Assembly: GCA_016788945.1 (NCBI GenBank)
Contig: JAEUSA010000418.1
Span: 1-5,298, forward strand
Source: Leptospiraceae bacterium
GTDB lineage: Bacteria; Spirochaetota; Leptospiria; Turneriellales; Turneriellaceae
DNA: 5,298 nt
Reading direction: 5' to 3'
Below the pieces are notes generated by a model. The model had not been told where the DNA came from and ran no database searches. It saw nothing but the letters and a program-made list of their open reading frames with translations. The position numbers and the translations under genes are program-made. Of this stretch, positions 1 to 5,298 are shown piece after piece; position 1 is the stretch's first letter; every line of letters starts with the position of its first letter.

Positions 1-298
1 AGGGCGCCTTATCATAGCCCAAAAAAATCAGCGAGCGCAAACGGCGCTCGCCAGATACCACCGTATACTGTTCGCCGTTTTTCTGAACGAGTATCGGCTG
101 CAGCAGGCCGTGCTGCTTTATCGTCTGCGCAAGTTCTTCGATCGCCGTGCGGTCAAATTTTTTGCGCGGGTTTTCGGGATTCGGCTTGATTTTGGAGACC
201 GGGATCTCCTGTACCCGCTCGCCGCCTGAGAGCTCGGCATTGCTGTCGAGCAGGTTAGAAAGACCGCGACCGAGTACTTTGCCCGCTGGTTTGGTCAT
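1..298 (-). CDS. parB: Chromosome-partitioning protein ParB (Spo0J), N-terminal part, cut by window edge
   Basis: The frame opens with ATG at 298-296 and runs off the low end of the window after 99 codons; the central HTH and C-terminal dimerisation domains are outside. The start is typical of chromosomal ParB: a basic N-terminal segment with LGRGLSNLL (residues 9-17), which in the family binds and stimulates ParA. The ParB/Srx CTPase fold follows, with ENPR (42-45), HGLLQPI (63-69) and the phosphate-binding GERRLR motif (83-88). Family knowledge: ParB loads at parS, hydrolyses CTP, slides as a clamp on DNA, and with ParA segregates replication origins. A GGAGG ribosome site lies 4 nt before the ATG, which supports this start. 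It follows parA by 52 nt, in the usual parA-parB order. The spacer contains a hairpin that may hide the ribosome site. Identification is firm; only completeness downstream is unknown. Confidence 0.96.
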   Translation of the reverse strand, partial: MTKPAGKVLGRGLSNLLDSNAELSGGERVQEIPVSKIKPNPENPRKKFDRTAIEELAQTIKQHGLLQPILVQKNGEQYTVVSGERRLRSLIFLGYDKAP

Positions 299-334
299 GC
301 GGCCTCCGGTGCACGGATGCACCAAGCAGGCCGC
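299..334 (-). promoter_or_regulatory. Nested hairpin enclosing the parB ribosome binding site
   Basis: Read on the minus strand, an outer 7-bp stem pairs GCGGCCT (334-328) with AGGCCGC (305-299). An inner perfect 6-bp stem pairs GGTGCA (323-318) with TGCACC (313-308) around a TCCG tetraloop. The two stems are separated by an asymmetric internal loop (4 nt against 2 nt). The parB Shine-Dalgarno GGAGG (307-303) has its AGG inside the outer stem, and the helix ends at the base before the ATG. There is no T-run after it, so it does not look like a terminator. The pairing is seen directly; a role in limiting ParB translation is inference. The dyad could instead be a protein-binding operator or chance in GC-rich sequence. 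Confidence 0.4.
303..307 (-). promoter_or_regulatory. parB ribosome binding site (GGAGG)
   Basis: The minus strand reads GGAGG, then 4 nt, then the parB ATG. This is the clearest Shine-Dalgarno sequence of the window together with that of the permease, and it fixes the parB start. It sits partly in the outer stem of the hairpin at 299-334. Confidence 0.7.
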
Positions 335-350
335 GCGCAAGGACGCGCAC

Positions 351-1115
351 TCATGCGGCCGCCTGCCTCGATAATAAGTCTTTTGCCAGCGTCTTATAAG
401 CGATTGCTCCCGTCGATTGCGGGTCGTAGACGCTGATCGGCTGACCGAAAGACGGCGCCTCTGACAGCTTCACATTGCGCGGAATAATCACGTCGTAGAC
501 CTGACGCTTGAAGTGCTCCCGGACATCCTGCACGACCTGCGCCGCCAGTCGCGTGCGCGAATCAAACATCGTCAGTAGCACACCTTCGATCGTGAGCTGC
601 GGATTCAGTTTAGTGCGCACAAGGTTGATAATGCGCAAAAGCTGGGTCAAACCTTCGAGCGCAAAATATTCGCACTGCAGTGGAATAAGCACCGAATCGG
701 CAGAGGTCAGCGCATTGATGGTTAGAATACCTAGGCTCGGCGGGCAGTCGATCAGCACAAAATCGTATTGATCGCGCAACGCGTCAAGCCGGCCTTTGAG
801 CACAAAATCACGGTTGTTATTATCGCGCACGTCAATTTCAAAACCCGACAGATCGATGTTTGCCGGAATAATTTCGAGATTCTTATATTGCGTTTTGAGA
901 GCGGGTGCAGCAATCGAATCGTCGATGAGCCATTGATAAATCGTCGATTTCTGCTGTGTAATGTCGATGCCCAAACCGCTGCCGGCGTTACCTTGCGGGT
1001 CAATATCGACGATCAGCACACGGCGACCTTCGTTTGCAAGGTATGCACCGAGGTTGATCGTGGTAGTGGTTTTACCCACCCCACCTTTCTGGTTTGCCAA
1101 TGCAATAGTTTTCAT
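351..1115 (-). CDS. parA: Chromosome-partitioning ATPase ParA (Soj)
   Basis: This is a complete 254-residue ParA/MinD-type P-loop ATPase that moves replication origins with ParB by ATP-dependent binding to the nucleoid. The deviant Walker A motif KGGVGKTT spans residues 10-17, with signature Lys10 and catalytic Lys15. The A' segment VDIDPQGN is at 36-43 and Walker B LIDCPPSLG at 121-129. The SRTRLAAQVV stretch (186-195) carries the basic residues that in Soj proteins contact DNA. No N-terminal HTH precedes the P-loop and the length is the usual one for chromosomal (type Ia) Soj rather than plasmid ParA. The ATG lies 10 residues before the P-loop, the family norm, although no good Shine-Dalgarno is visible. 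It starts 8 nt after the rsmG stop, so translation may be coupled. parB follows after 52 nt. Confidence 0.97.
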   Translation of the reverse strand: MKTIALANQKGGVGKTTTTINLGAYLANEGRRVLIVDIDPQGNAGSGLGIDITQQKSTIYQWLIDDSIAAPALKTQYKNLEIIPANIDLSGFEIDVRDNNNRDFVLKGRLDALRDQYDFVLIDCPPSLGILTINALTSADSVLIPLQCEYFALEGLTQLLRIINLVRTKLNPQLTIEGVLLTMFDSRTRLAAQVVQDVREHFKRQVYDVIIPRNVKLSEAPSFGQPISVYDPQSTGAIAYKTLAKDLLSRQAAA

Positions 1116-1123
1116 ATCAAATA

Positions 1124-1891
1124 TTAAGATTCTGTCTCAACGAGTTTATCGTTCGAAATTTTTTTCCACGAACGGGGAAAACCCGGTTTCGCCGCGCGCC
1201 GCCGGCTGAACGTATACAATCCGCGTGGCAGAATTTCTGCGGCAGAAGCAAATTTGACAAATATATCCGTTTCATAACCTAAATCTGCAACGCGCGCAAG
1301 GCCCGTTGCAGAAAAAGGCACGCTTTGAGACCGCCAGTAAAGCACTTTAGGATAGGCTGCACCCGCTGCGCCACCCTGCGGATTGCGGAGTACATGGAGC
1401 GAAAGTTCGAGAGCGGCAAGTATTTTCCGGAACGCCCTGAAAATGACAATGTCTGCCGCAGGTGCCGAAGGATATTTTTTGCGGAAATCTTGCACCACGC
1501 CATGGTATACTTTGGCATTCGTAAGGCCTACGCGCCTGGCAGCAGATTCGGCGAAGCGACAACGTTTTTCCTGCGCGTCGAGCAGGTGAAATCGATGCTG
1601 CGGAAAGAGAATGGCCAGCGGCAACGAGGGCAGACCGGCGCCGGCGCCAAGGTCGAATACTTCAAGGGGATGCTCATGGAGCAGCGGGAATGTCGCGCGC
1701 GACTCTGAGGCACTCGCCGGCAATATCGCATCAAAAATATGGCGCAGGTAAAGCTCGGCTTTGCTGCAATCGCCGATAAAACCGGCGGGCATGGCTTCGT
1801 CCATCAGCAGTTCGGCAAACTGCTCAATCTGTGCCTTCTGCGGCGCAGTGATGTGTTCCAGCAGAGGTGCGTAGTGAATGTCTGCCAGCAT
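1124..1891 (-). CDS. rsmG: 16S rRNA (guanine-N7) methyltransferase RsmG (GidB)
   Basis: RsmG methylates N7 of G527 (E. coli numbering) in 16S rRNA with S-adenosylmethionine. The SAM-binding motif DLGAGAGLP is at residues 80-88 and continues into SLPLAI. The second Rossmann strand with LLDAQEKRCRF (103-113) and the RAF motif (152-154) are in family positions. RHIFDAI (50-56) matches the usual RHilDS. The WN..NLT segment that normally precedes it is replaced by an unrelated stretch, and the usual Lys-Gly of the later core is not recognisable, so the protein is divergent. The basic tail ends with a PGFPRSWKK stretch resembling the YPR-type end of other family members. I chose the ATG one base after the kinase stop; an in-frame TTG three codons earlier (1900-1898) would overlap that stop by 8 nt. 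Neither has a clear ribosome site. Its position before parA-parB is the classic context. Confidence 0.92.
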   Translation of the reverse strand: MLADIHYAPLLEHITAPQKAQIEQFAELLMDEAMPAGFIGDCSKAELYLRHIFDAILPASASESRATFPLLHEHPLEVFDLGAGAGLPSLPLAILFPQHRFHLLDAQEKRCRFAESAARRVGLTNAKVYHGVVQDFRKKYPSAPAADIVIFRAFRKILAALELSLHVLRNPQGGAAGAAYPKVLYWRSQSVPFSATGLARVADLGYETDIFVKFASAAEILPRGLYTFSRRRAAKPGFPRSWKKISNDKLVETES

Positions 1892-1892
1892 A

Positions 1893-3848
1893 TCAGCCAA
1901 GGTGGATGGTGAAAGTACTGCCGCTGCCTATGTGGCTGATGACCGACAGAGAGCCATTTTGGCTTTCGAGAATTTCGCGGCAAATGGTGAGGCCGAGCCC
2001 GCTGCCGCGCTCACCCGCGGTGCCTGCAGCCGCACCGTTGCGGCCCCTGCGCATCAGCGCCTGCAATTGCTCGTTCTTCATGCCGATGCCGTGATCGGTT
2101 ACCGAAATCGCAGGCGTATCACCCGGCTCCCGCCTGACATCGATAACACTGCCCGGGTACGAAAATTTTACGGCGTTGGTGAGTAGGTTGCGCAGGACAT
2201 GGCGCAATAGATGCGTATTCGTGCGCAACTGCCAGTCCGCCGGTAAATCATTCACGATGCGCAGCTGCTTCTCATTGAGACTCGGCGCGAGAGATTGGGC
2301 AAGATTGTCGACTACGGAGCGTGGCGTAACCAATTGGTCGTCATCAGAAAAATCGCCGCGTTGTCGCCTGTGTAATTGCAGCAGGCTTTCAATAATCTGC
2401 AGCATTTCGGCGGTGGTCTTCTCGGCGACACTCAGCAACCGGTCTTTTTTTTCCGCATCCAGCGGTGCCAGCCGTAACACTTGCAAAGACGAATGTAAGC
2501 CAGAGAGCGGTGAGCGTAAATCGTGCGATACCAATGCAATAAAATTATCTTTATTATAATTAGCCTGTTCCGCAGCGGTTTTTGCTTTTTCGAGTTCGCG
2601 CGTTCTTTCACTGACGCGTTGCTCGAGGGTCTCGTTGGCATACTTAAGTTCGAGCGCGGCTGCTTCACTCTGATCGAAGGCGACAGAAAAACGAGCGGCA
2701 AGCACCGCCGCGTAACCGATGATGACACCCAGAAAACCAAAATGTGCAAGATACCCCGTGCGGAGTATTTCAACGGTATTGAGCGCATCGTTAATCACTG
2801 TTACCGCAAGCAGGGAAAAACCCGCCAACAAGGCCCGCGCATTGGGTTCGCCAATCCAGGCCATACGAATCAGCAAGAAGGCAACGACGATGATGCCTGC
2901 TACCATCACCGGCAGATAAAGGTATGACGTATGGCTGTAGAGCCTCAGCGGCAGCAAAACAACCGCGAGCGAAAAGAACGCCGCGGCGATAAAAAACAGG
3001 CTGTGGATGCGCGCGCTCTGGCGGCCCGGATAGAGTTCATAAAAAAACCGCAACGCAAACGGAATACCCCAGAAATAGGACAGATACTCGATCATCGTGT
3101 AGACGGAAAATGGTACAGCCGGAAGCAGGACGGGTAAAAGTTTTTCACCGGTGGTAACGGTTCGCCCCAGTATCATGATGCACACGAGTGAATAGAATAG
3201 CGCGGCCTTATTGCGCCGCCGCAATAAAAAAATGATCAGATGATATAATGCCATCGTCGCGAGAATGCCGACGAGCGCCATGTCAGCAAGACGCGTTGCC
3301 TGCACCTGACTCGCCATCGCGTGCGAGGTGCCGAAATAAATTTTCTTAAAAATGCCGCCTTTGCGGTGATGAAAATTCGCGACGCGCAGAAGAATTTCCA
3401 CATCACCCCGCGAGACGACTTCTGCGGTCAGCGGCAAAGTGGCCGGCTGCGTTGCGCCGGCATCGGCGCCAGGCACCCCCGATGCCGCAGCAGGTTTGCC
3501 GTTTATGAGGATTTCGTAAGCAGAAAGCTGTGCCTCCATATGCACGGCGAAGGTCTGCTCGACCGGCGGTAGGCGCAGCCTCAATCTGTAGGTCGCCGTG
3601 CCTTCTCCATTCCAGGTCTGCGGCAAAACGACGCGTTCGGGAATAACGGCTGAAGCTTCAGCTGCCGTTGAAAAAAACTTTCCGCGATAGAAATCCCACT
3701 CACCGCCTAAAACGAGAGTCGGTGAGTTTGCAAAATCGTGCGCCGTGAGGTCGAGCAAGCCGGCTACAGCCTTCATCTCGATGGGGCGCCTTACACCGCA
3801 GGCGGTGATGTGAACAAGCAGAATCAGCGCAGGCGCGAGGCGCGGCAC
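1893..3848 (-). CDS. Sensor histidine kinase with exported jelly-roll-like domain and 7TMR-DISM-like membrane region
   Basis: 651 residues, complete. A short hydrophobic signal (4-16) ends in the lipobox-like ITAC (Cys17). Residues about 30-175 form an exported beta-rich domain with GEWDFYRGKFF and NGKPA motifs, like the carbohydrate-binding-type folds that precede 7TMR-DISM regions. About seven hydrophobic segments follow (near 187-209, 215-230, 248-270, 282-300, 309-329, 338-355, 367-388), then a charged coiled-coil linker (392-430). The HisKA H-box SHDLRSPL has phospho-acceptor His442. The HATPase has an N-box NLLTNAVKF (554-562), G1 DHGIGM (585-590) and G2 GSGLGL (615-620); the F-box is not evident. 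No receiver domain or response regulator gene is in view. It starts with GTG, 3 nt after the permease stop, without a clear ribosome site; the next Met (25) would lose the signal. The ligand is unknown. Linkage to the transporter suggests related sensing (inference). Confidence 0.9.
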   Translation of the reverse strand: MPRLAPALILLVHITACGVRRPIEMKAVAGLLDLTAHDFANSPTLVLGGEWDFYRGKFFSTAAEASAVIPERVVLPQTWNGEGTATYRLRLRLPPVEQTFAVHMEAQLSAYEILINGKPAAASGVPGADAGATQPATLPLTAEVVSRGDVEILLRVANFHHRKGGIFKKIYFGTSHAMASQVQATRLADMALVGILATMALYHLIIFLLRRRNKAALFYSLVCIMILGRTVTTGEKLLPVLLPAVPFSVYTMIEYLSYFWGIPFALRFFYELYPGRQSARIHSLFFIAAAFFSLAVVLLPLRLYSHTSYLYLPVMVAGIIVVAFLLIRMAWIGEPNARALLAGFSLLAVTVINDALNTVEILRTGYLAHFGFLGVIIGYAAVLAARFSVAFDQSEAAALELKYANETLEQRVSERTRELEKAKTAAEQANYNKDNFIALVSHDLRSPLSGLHSSLQVLRLAPLDAEKKDRLLSVAEKTTAEMLQIIESLLQLHRRQRGDFSDDDQLVTPRSVVDNLAQSLAPSLNEKQLRIVNDLPADWQLRTNTHLLRHVLRNLLTNAVKFSYPGSVIDVRREPGDTPAISVTDHGIGMKNEQLQALMRRGRNGAAAGTAGERGSGLGLTICREILESQNGSLSVISHIGSGSTFTIHLG

Positions 3849-3851
3849 GGT

Positions 3852-4697
3852 TCAACGAATGAGGCCAATCTGCCGGCGGTTGAGAACAAAATAAGACAGC
3901 CAACCCGTCACAACCGGAAGCAGAATGATAACCAGGGCAATGATCAGCGCACCGGAAATATTCTCGGCCAGCGCCGAATTCATGAGCCGTTCGGGCAACT
4001 TCATCGGGCTGTAACTCAGCGCCGTCGCGACGCCTTCTTGATGAAAGGCTCCGGACAGTGTAGCGATGAGCGGTAACAGAATCATTTCGAGTACACAGAG
4101 ATAGACCAGCGTCAGTACGATGCCGACAGAGGCCGATACCACGAGGACAGTGAGAAACAGGGCAATGGAGATCGCCAGCAGCGAGTAGGTAAAATCGGTA
4201 ATGATCTGCAGCAGCGGCAGATCAAATGATTCTCCCGCAACCGCAGTGCGTATACCATACACGAGTACAACCAACAGAAAGTGTATCAGATAAGTCGCAG
4301 AAGCCAGAGCGGCAAAAGTGACGAGTTTACTGACAACATACGCCGCGGGGGTCTGCCCCTTGAGCTGAATCTGGTGATAGGTCTTCCATTCGAACTCTTT
4401 TCCCGACTGGAATGCGACGATCAGCGCGATGACAATCGGCGTAATGTACTGACAGAAAAAATGGAATATTTGCCAGATCGCAGAAAGGTTGATCGGTGCA
4501 GATTTTCCGGGCGGTGTGTGCTCGGCCGCGTAACGCGATGCAAGAAATTCTATGAGCAGAGCGGCGACTATCAGCGAAAGTGTTACGGCAAGAACGACCA
4601 CATGCGTTCGCAACCGATAAACTTTATGCATCTCGGCGACAATCGATGCTTTGATATCGGCGATCAGACTTCCGTTTGTTTTGATTGCGGTCTGCAT
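3852..4697 (-). CDS. ABC-2 type transporter permease
   Basis: This is a complete 281-residue polytopic inner-membrane protein. Six hydrophobic segments are visible, near residues 32-53, 80-98, 122-148, 168-190, 192-214 and 248-271. Between the second and third lies a cytoplasmic loop (about 99-121) with SGKEFEWKTYHQIQLKG, of the type that contacts the ATPase in ABC-2 exporters. A hydrophilic stretch of about 30 residues precedes the first helix. The ATG overlaps the stop of the ATPase gene by one base (TAATG) and has the ribosome site AGGGGAG 7 nt upstream, so the start is well supported. It should form the membrane half of the transporter with the preceding ATPase, probably as a dimer. No substrate can be read from the sequence; families of this size include antibiotic/peptide and lipid-linked exporters. 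The kinase gene follows after 3 nt in the same frame. Confidence 0.88.
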   Translation of the reverse strand: MQTAIKTNGSLIADIKASIVAEMHKVYRLRTHVVVLAVTLSLIVAALLIEFLASRYAAEHTPPGKSAPINLSAIWQIFHFFCQYITPIVIALIVAFQSGKEFEWKTYHQIQLKGQTPAAYVVSKLVTFAALASATYLIHFLLVVLVYGIRTAVAGESFDLPLLQIITDFTYSLLAISIALFLTVLVVSASVGIVLTLVYLCVLEMILLPLIATLSGAFHQEGVATALSYSPMKLPERLMNSALAENISGALIIALVIILLPVVTGWLSYFVLNRRQIGLIR

Positions 4698-5298
4698 TAT
4701 TTGTCTCCCCTGTGTGACTCCATCAGCTGCATGAAGAAGTTTTCGAGCCCCTGATTGACGCGCGTGAACTCCTCAACTTGTAATCCTGCGGCGATGAGGC
4801 CTTTCAGAGCTTCGGCGGGTTTAATTGTCGCCGGCAGATTCACCTCGAACGCATCGGCGGCGTCTGTCGTATGGTAGCTGATGTTTTGCGCTGAAAAAAT
4901 TCCCGGAGCGTCAGCGGCGTTGGCTGCGACGAGCCTGAACGCAGTGCCCGTGCGGTTGAGATCCGTCACGCGCCGTGTAGCCAGCACCTTGCCATTCTGC
5001 AAAATGGCGACACTGTCGCAGATATGTTCAACTTCGGGTAGCAGGTGGCTGCAAAGTATCAGCGATTTTCCCATGCGGTTGATTTCTTTGAGAATACCGC
5101 GTACCTGTACAATACCCTCGGGATCAAGCCCGTTGGTCGGCTCGTCGAAAATCAAAAGTTCAGGATCATTCATCAGCGCGAGAGCAATACCCAACCGCTG
5201 CTTCATGCCGAGAGAAAAGGTGCTGAACGGTTTTTTCTCGGCAGGGTCGAGGTGAACGAGTTCAAGCAGCCCGTCGACGCGTTTTGTATCGATGCCCG
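4697..5298 (-). CDS. ABC transporter ATP-binding subunit, C-terminal part, cut by window edge
   Basis: The frame enters from the high edge of the window, and about 199 residues are visible; the Walker A motif and the start lie outside. The visible part contains the ABC signature FSLGMKQRLGIA, Walker B with D-loop LLIFDEPTNGLDPEG, and the H-loop His in LILCSHLLPEVE, so the nucleotide site should be functional. This LGMKQRLG form is typical of ATPases paired with ABC-2 permeases (BcrA/NatA-like), which power export or membrane remodelling. After the core comes a C-terminal domain of about 90 residues ending with a LENFFMQLM segment, like the LEelFl..t tail common in this group. It overlaps the permease start by one base, so the two products are almost certainly one complex. 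The substrate is not identifiable. Confidence 0.95.
   Translation of the reverse strand, partial: GIDTKRVDGLLELVHLDPAEKKPFSTFSLGMKQRLGIALALMNDPELLIFDEPTNGLDPEGIVQVRGILKEINRMGKSLILCSHLLPEVEHICDSVAILQNGKVLATRRVTDLNRTGTAFRLVAANAADAPGIFSAQNISYHTTDAADAFEVNLPATIKPAEALKGLIAAGLQVEEFTRVNQGLENFFMQLMESHRGDK
4705..4711 (-). promoter_or_regulatory. Permease ribosome binding site (AGGGGAG)
   Basis: The minus strand reads AGGGGAG inside the last codons of the ATPase gene, 7 nt before the permease ATG. Together with the TAATG stop/start overlap, it decides the permease start and implies coupled synthesis of ATPase and permease. Confidence 0.65.

Larger units (their letters stand above)
295..354 (-). other. 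Possible 19-codon leader/coupling ORF between parA and parB
   Basis: An ATG at 354-352 overlaps the parA stop (ATGA) and opens a frame without stops for 19 codons, giving MSARPCARPAWCIRAPEAA. Its TGA (297-295) overlaps the parB ATG, again as ATGA. A ribosome finishing parA could therefore reinitiate, translate through the hairpin and hand over to parB. Both junctions lie in an identical 10-base sequence, GGCCGCATGA. Only a weak purine-rich stretch precedes the ATG. The Arg/Pro/Ala/Cys composition is also what a random GC-rich frame would give, so this is a candidate only; without conservation data I would not count it as a gene. Confidence 0.2.

Noticed and set aside
299..334. The parA-parB hairpin as a Rho-independent terminator.
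   Set aside because: No T-run follows the stem on the minus strand; it leads directly into the parB start codon.
1113..1140. TTGAGA...TATGAA upstream of parA as a promoter.
   Set aside because: Spacing is 18 nt but the -10-like hexamer covers the parA start codon, so a transcript would begin inside the gene.
1635..1648. GC-rich ggcgcc tandem pattern, possibly a structural repeat.
   Set aside because: It is simply the codons of the RsmG DLGAGAGLP motif (alternating Gly and Ala).
1325..1708. Plus-strand open frame of 127 codons opposite rsmG.
   Set aside because: Antisense shadow of a well-identified gene, with no recognisable domain or ribosome site; the same applies to the plus-strand frames opposite the kinase, permease and parA genes.
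2553..2558. A TATAAT on the minus strand inside the kinase gene, in an AT-rich patch, as a possible promoter for rsmG-parA-parB.
   Set aside because: No reasonable -35 element at the right distance, and the AT-rich patch encodes conserved-looking residues just before the H-box (Asn, Tyr, Lys, Asp), which explains the composition.
4281..4754. Plus-strand open frame of 157 codons opposite the permease and ATPase end.
   Set aside because: It covers a clear coding junction on the other strand, with low-complexity charged composition typical of the reverse complement of membrane-protein codons.
1..5298. Search by eye for parS (TGTTTCACGTGAAACA-like) sites near parA-parB.
   Set aside because: No match or near match with the CACGTG core was seen; parS may lie outside the window.

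Overview
The window carries six protein-coding genes, all on the minus strand and packed almost without gaps. Read in transcription order (high to low coordinates), they are: the C-terminal part of an ABC transporter ATPase (cut by the window edge), an ABC-2 type membrane permease, a hybrid-length 7TMR-DISM-like sensor histidine kinase, the 16S rRNA methyltransferase RsmG (GidB), the chromosome-partition ATPase ParA (Soj), and the first 99 codons of ParB (Spo0J), cut by the other edge. No RNA gene, mobile element, CRISPR array or canonical parS site was seen. No gene-free stretch exceeds about 52 bases.

The organism is a bacterium with a roughly balanced to slightly GC-rich genome (judged by eye). 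The rsmG-parA-parB cluster is the classic near-origin chromosomal arrangement, so this is probably chromosome and possibly near oriC. A kinase built as exported sensor domain plus seven membrane helices plus HisKA/HATPase is a style especially common in Leptospirales spirochaetes. A Turneriella- or Leptonema-like spirochaete is my best guess, but that is inference and a database search would be needed.

Layout: 4697-5298 ATPase and 3852-4697 permease overlap by one base (TAATG) and should form one exporter-type complex. The histidine kinase (1893-3848) starts with GTG three bases after the permease stop, in the same reading frame. rsmG (1124-1891) starts one base after the kinase stop, parA (351-1115) starts 8 nt after rsmG, and parB (1-298) starts 52 nt after parA. 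The spacing suggests one polycistronic unit joining an ABC transporter and a sensor kinase to ribosome-modification and chromosome-segregation genes, with translational coupling at several junctions.

The most interesting non-coding signal is the 52-nt parA-parB spacer. It can fold into a nested hairpin whose outer stem pairs three bases of the parB Shine-Dalgarno sequence and ends directly at the ATG. The same spacer holds an uninterrupted 19-codon frame that begins in an ATGA overlap with the parA stop and ends in an ATGA overlap with the parB start. These two observations together suggest a possible translational control of ParB relative to ParA; this is a hypothesis from sequence alone.
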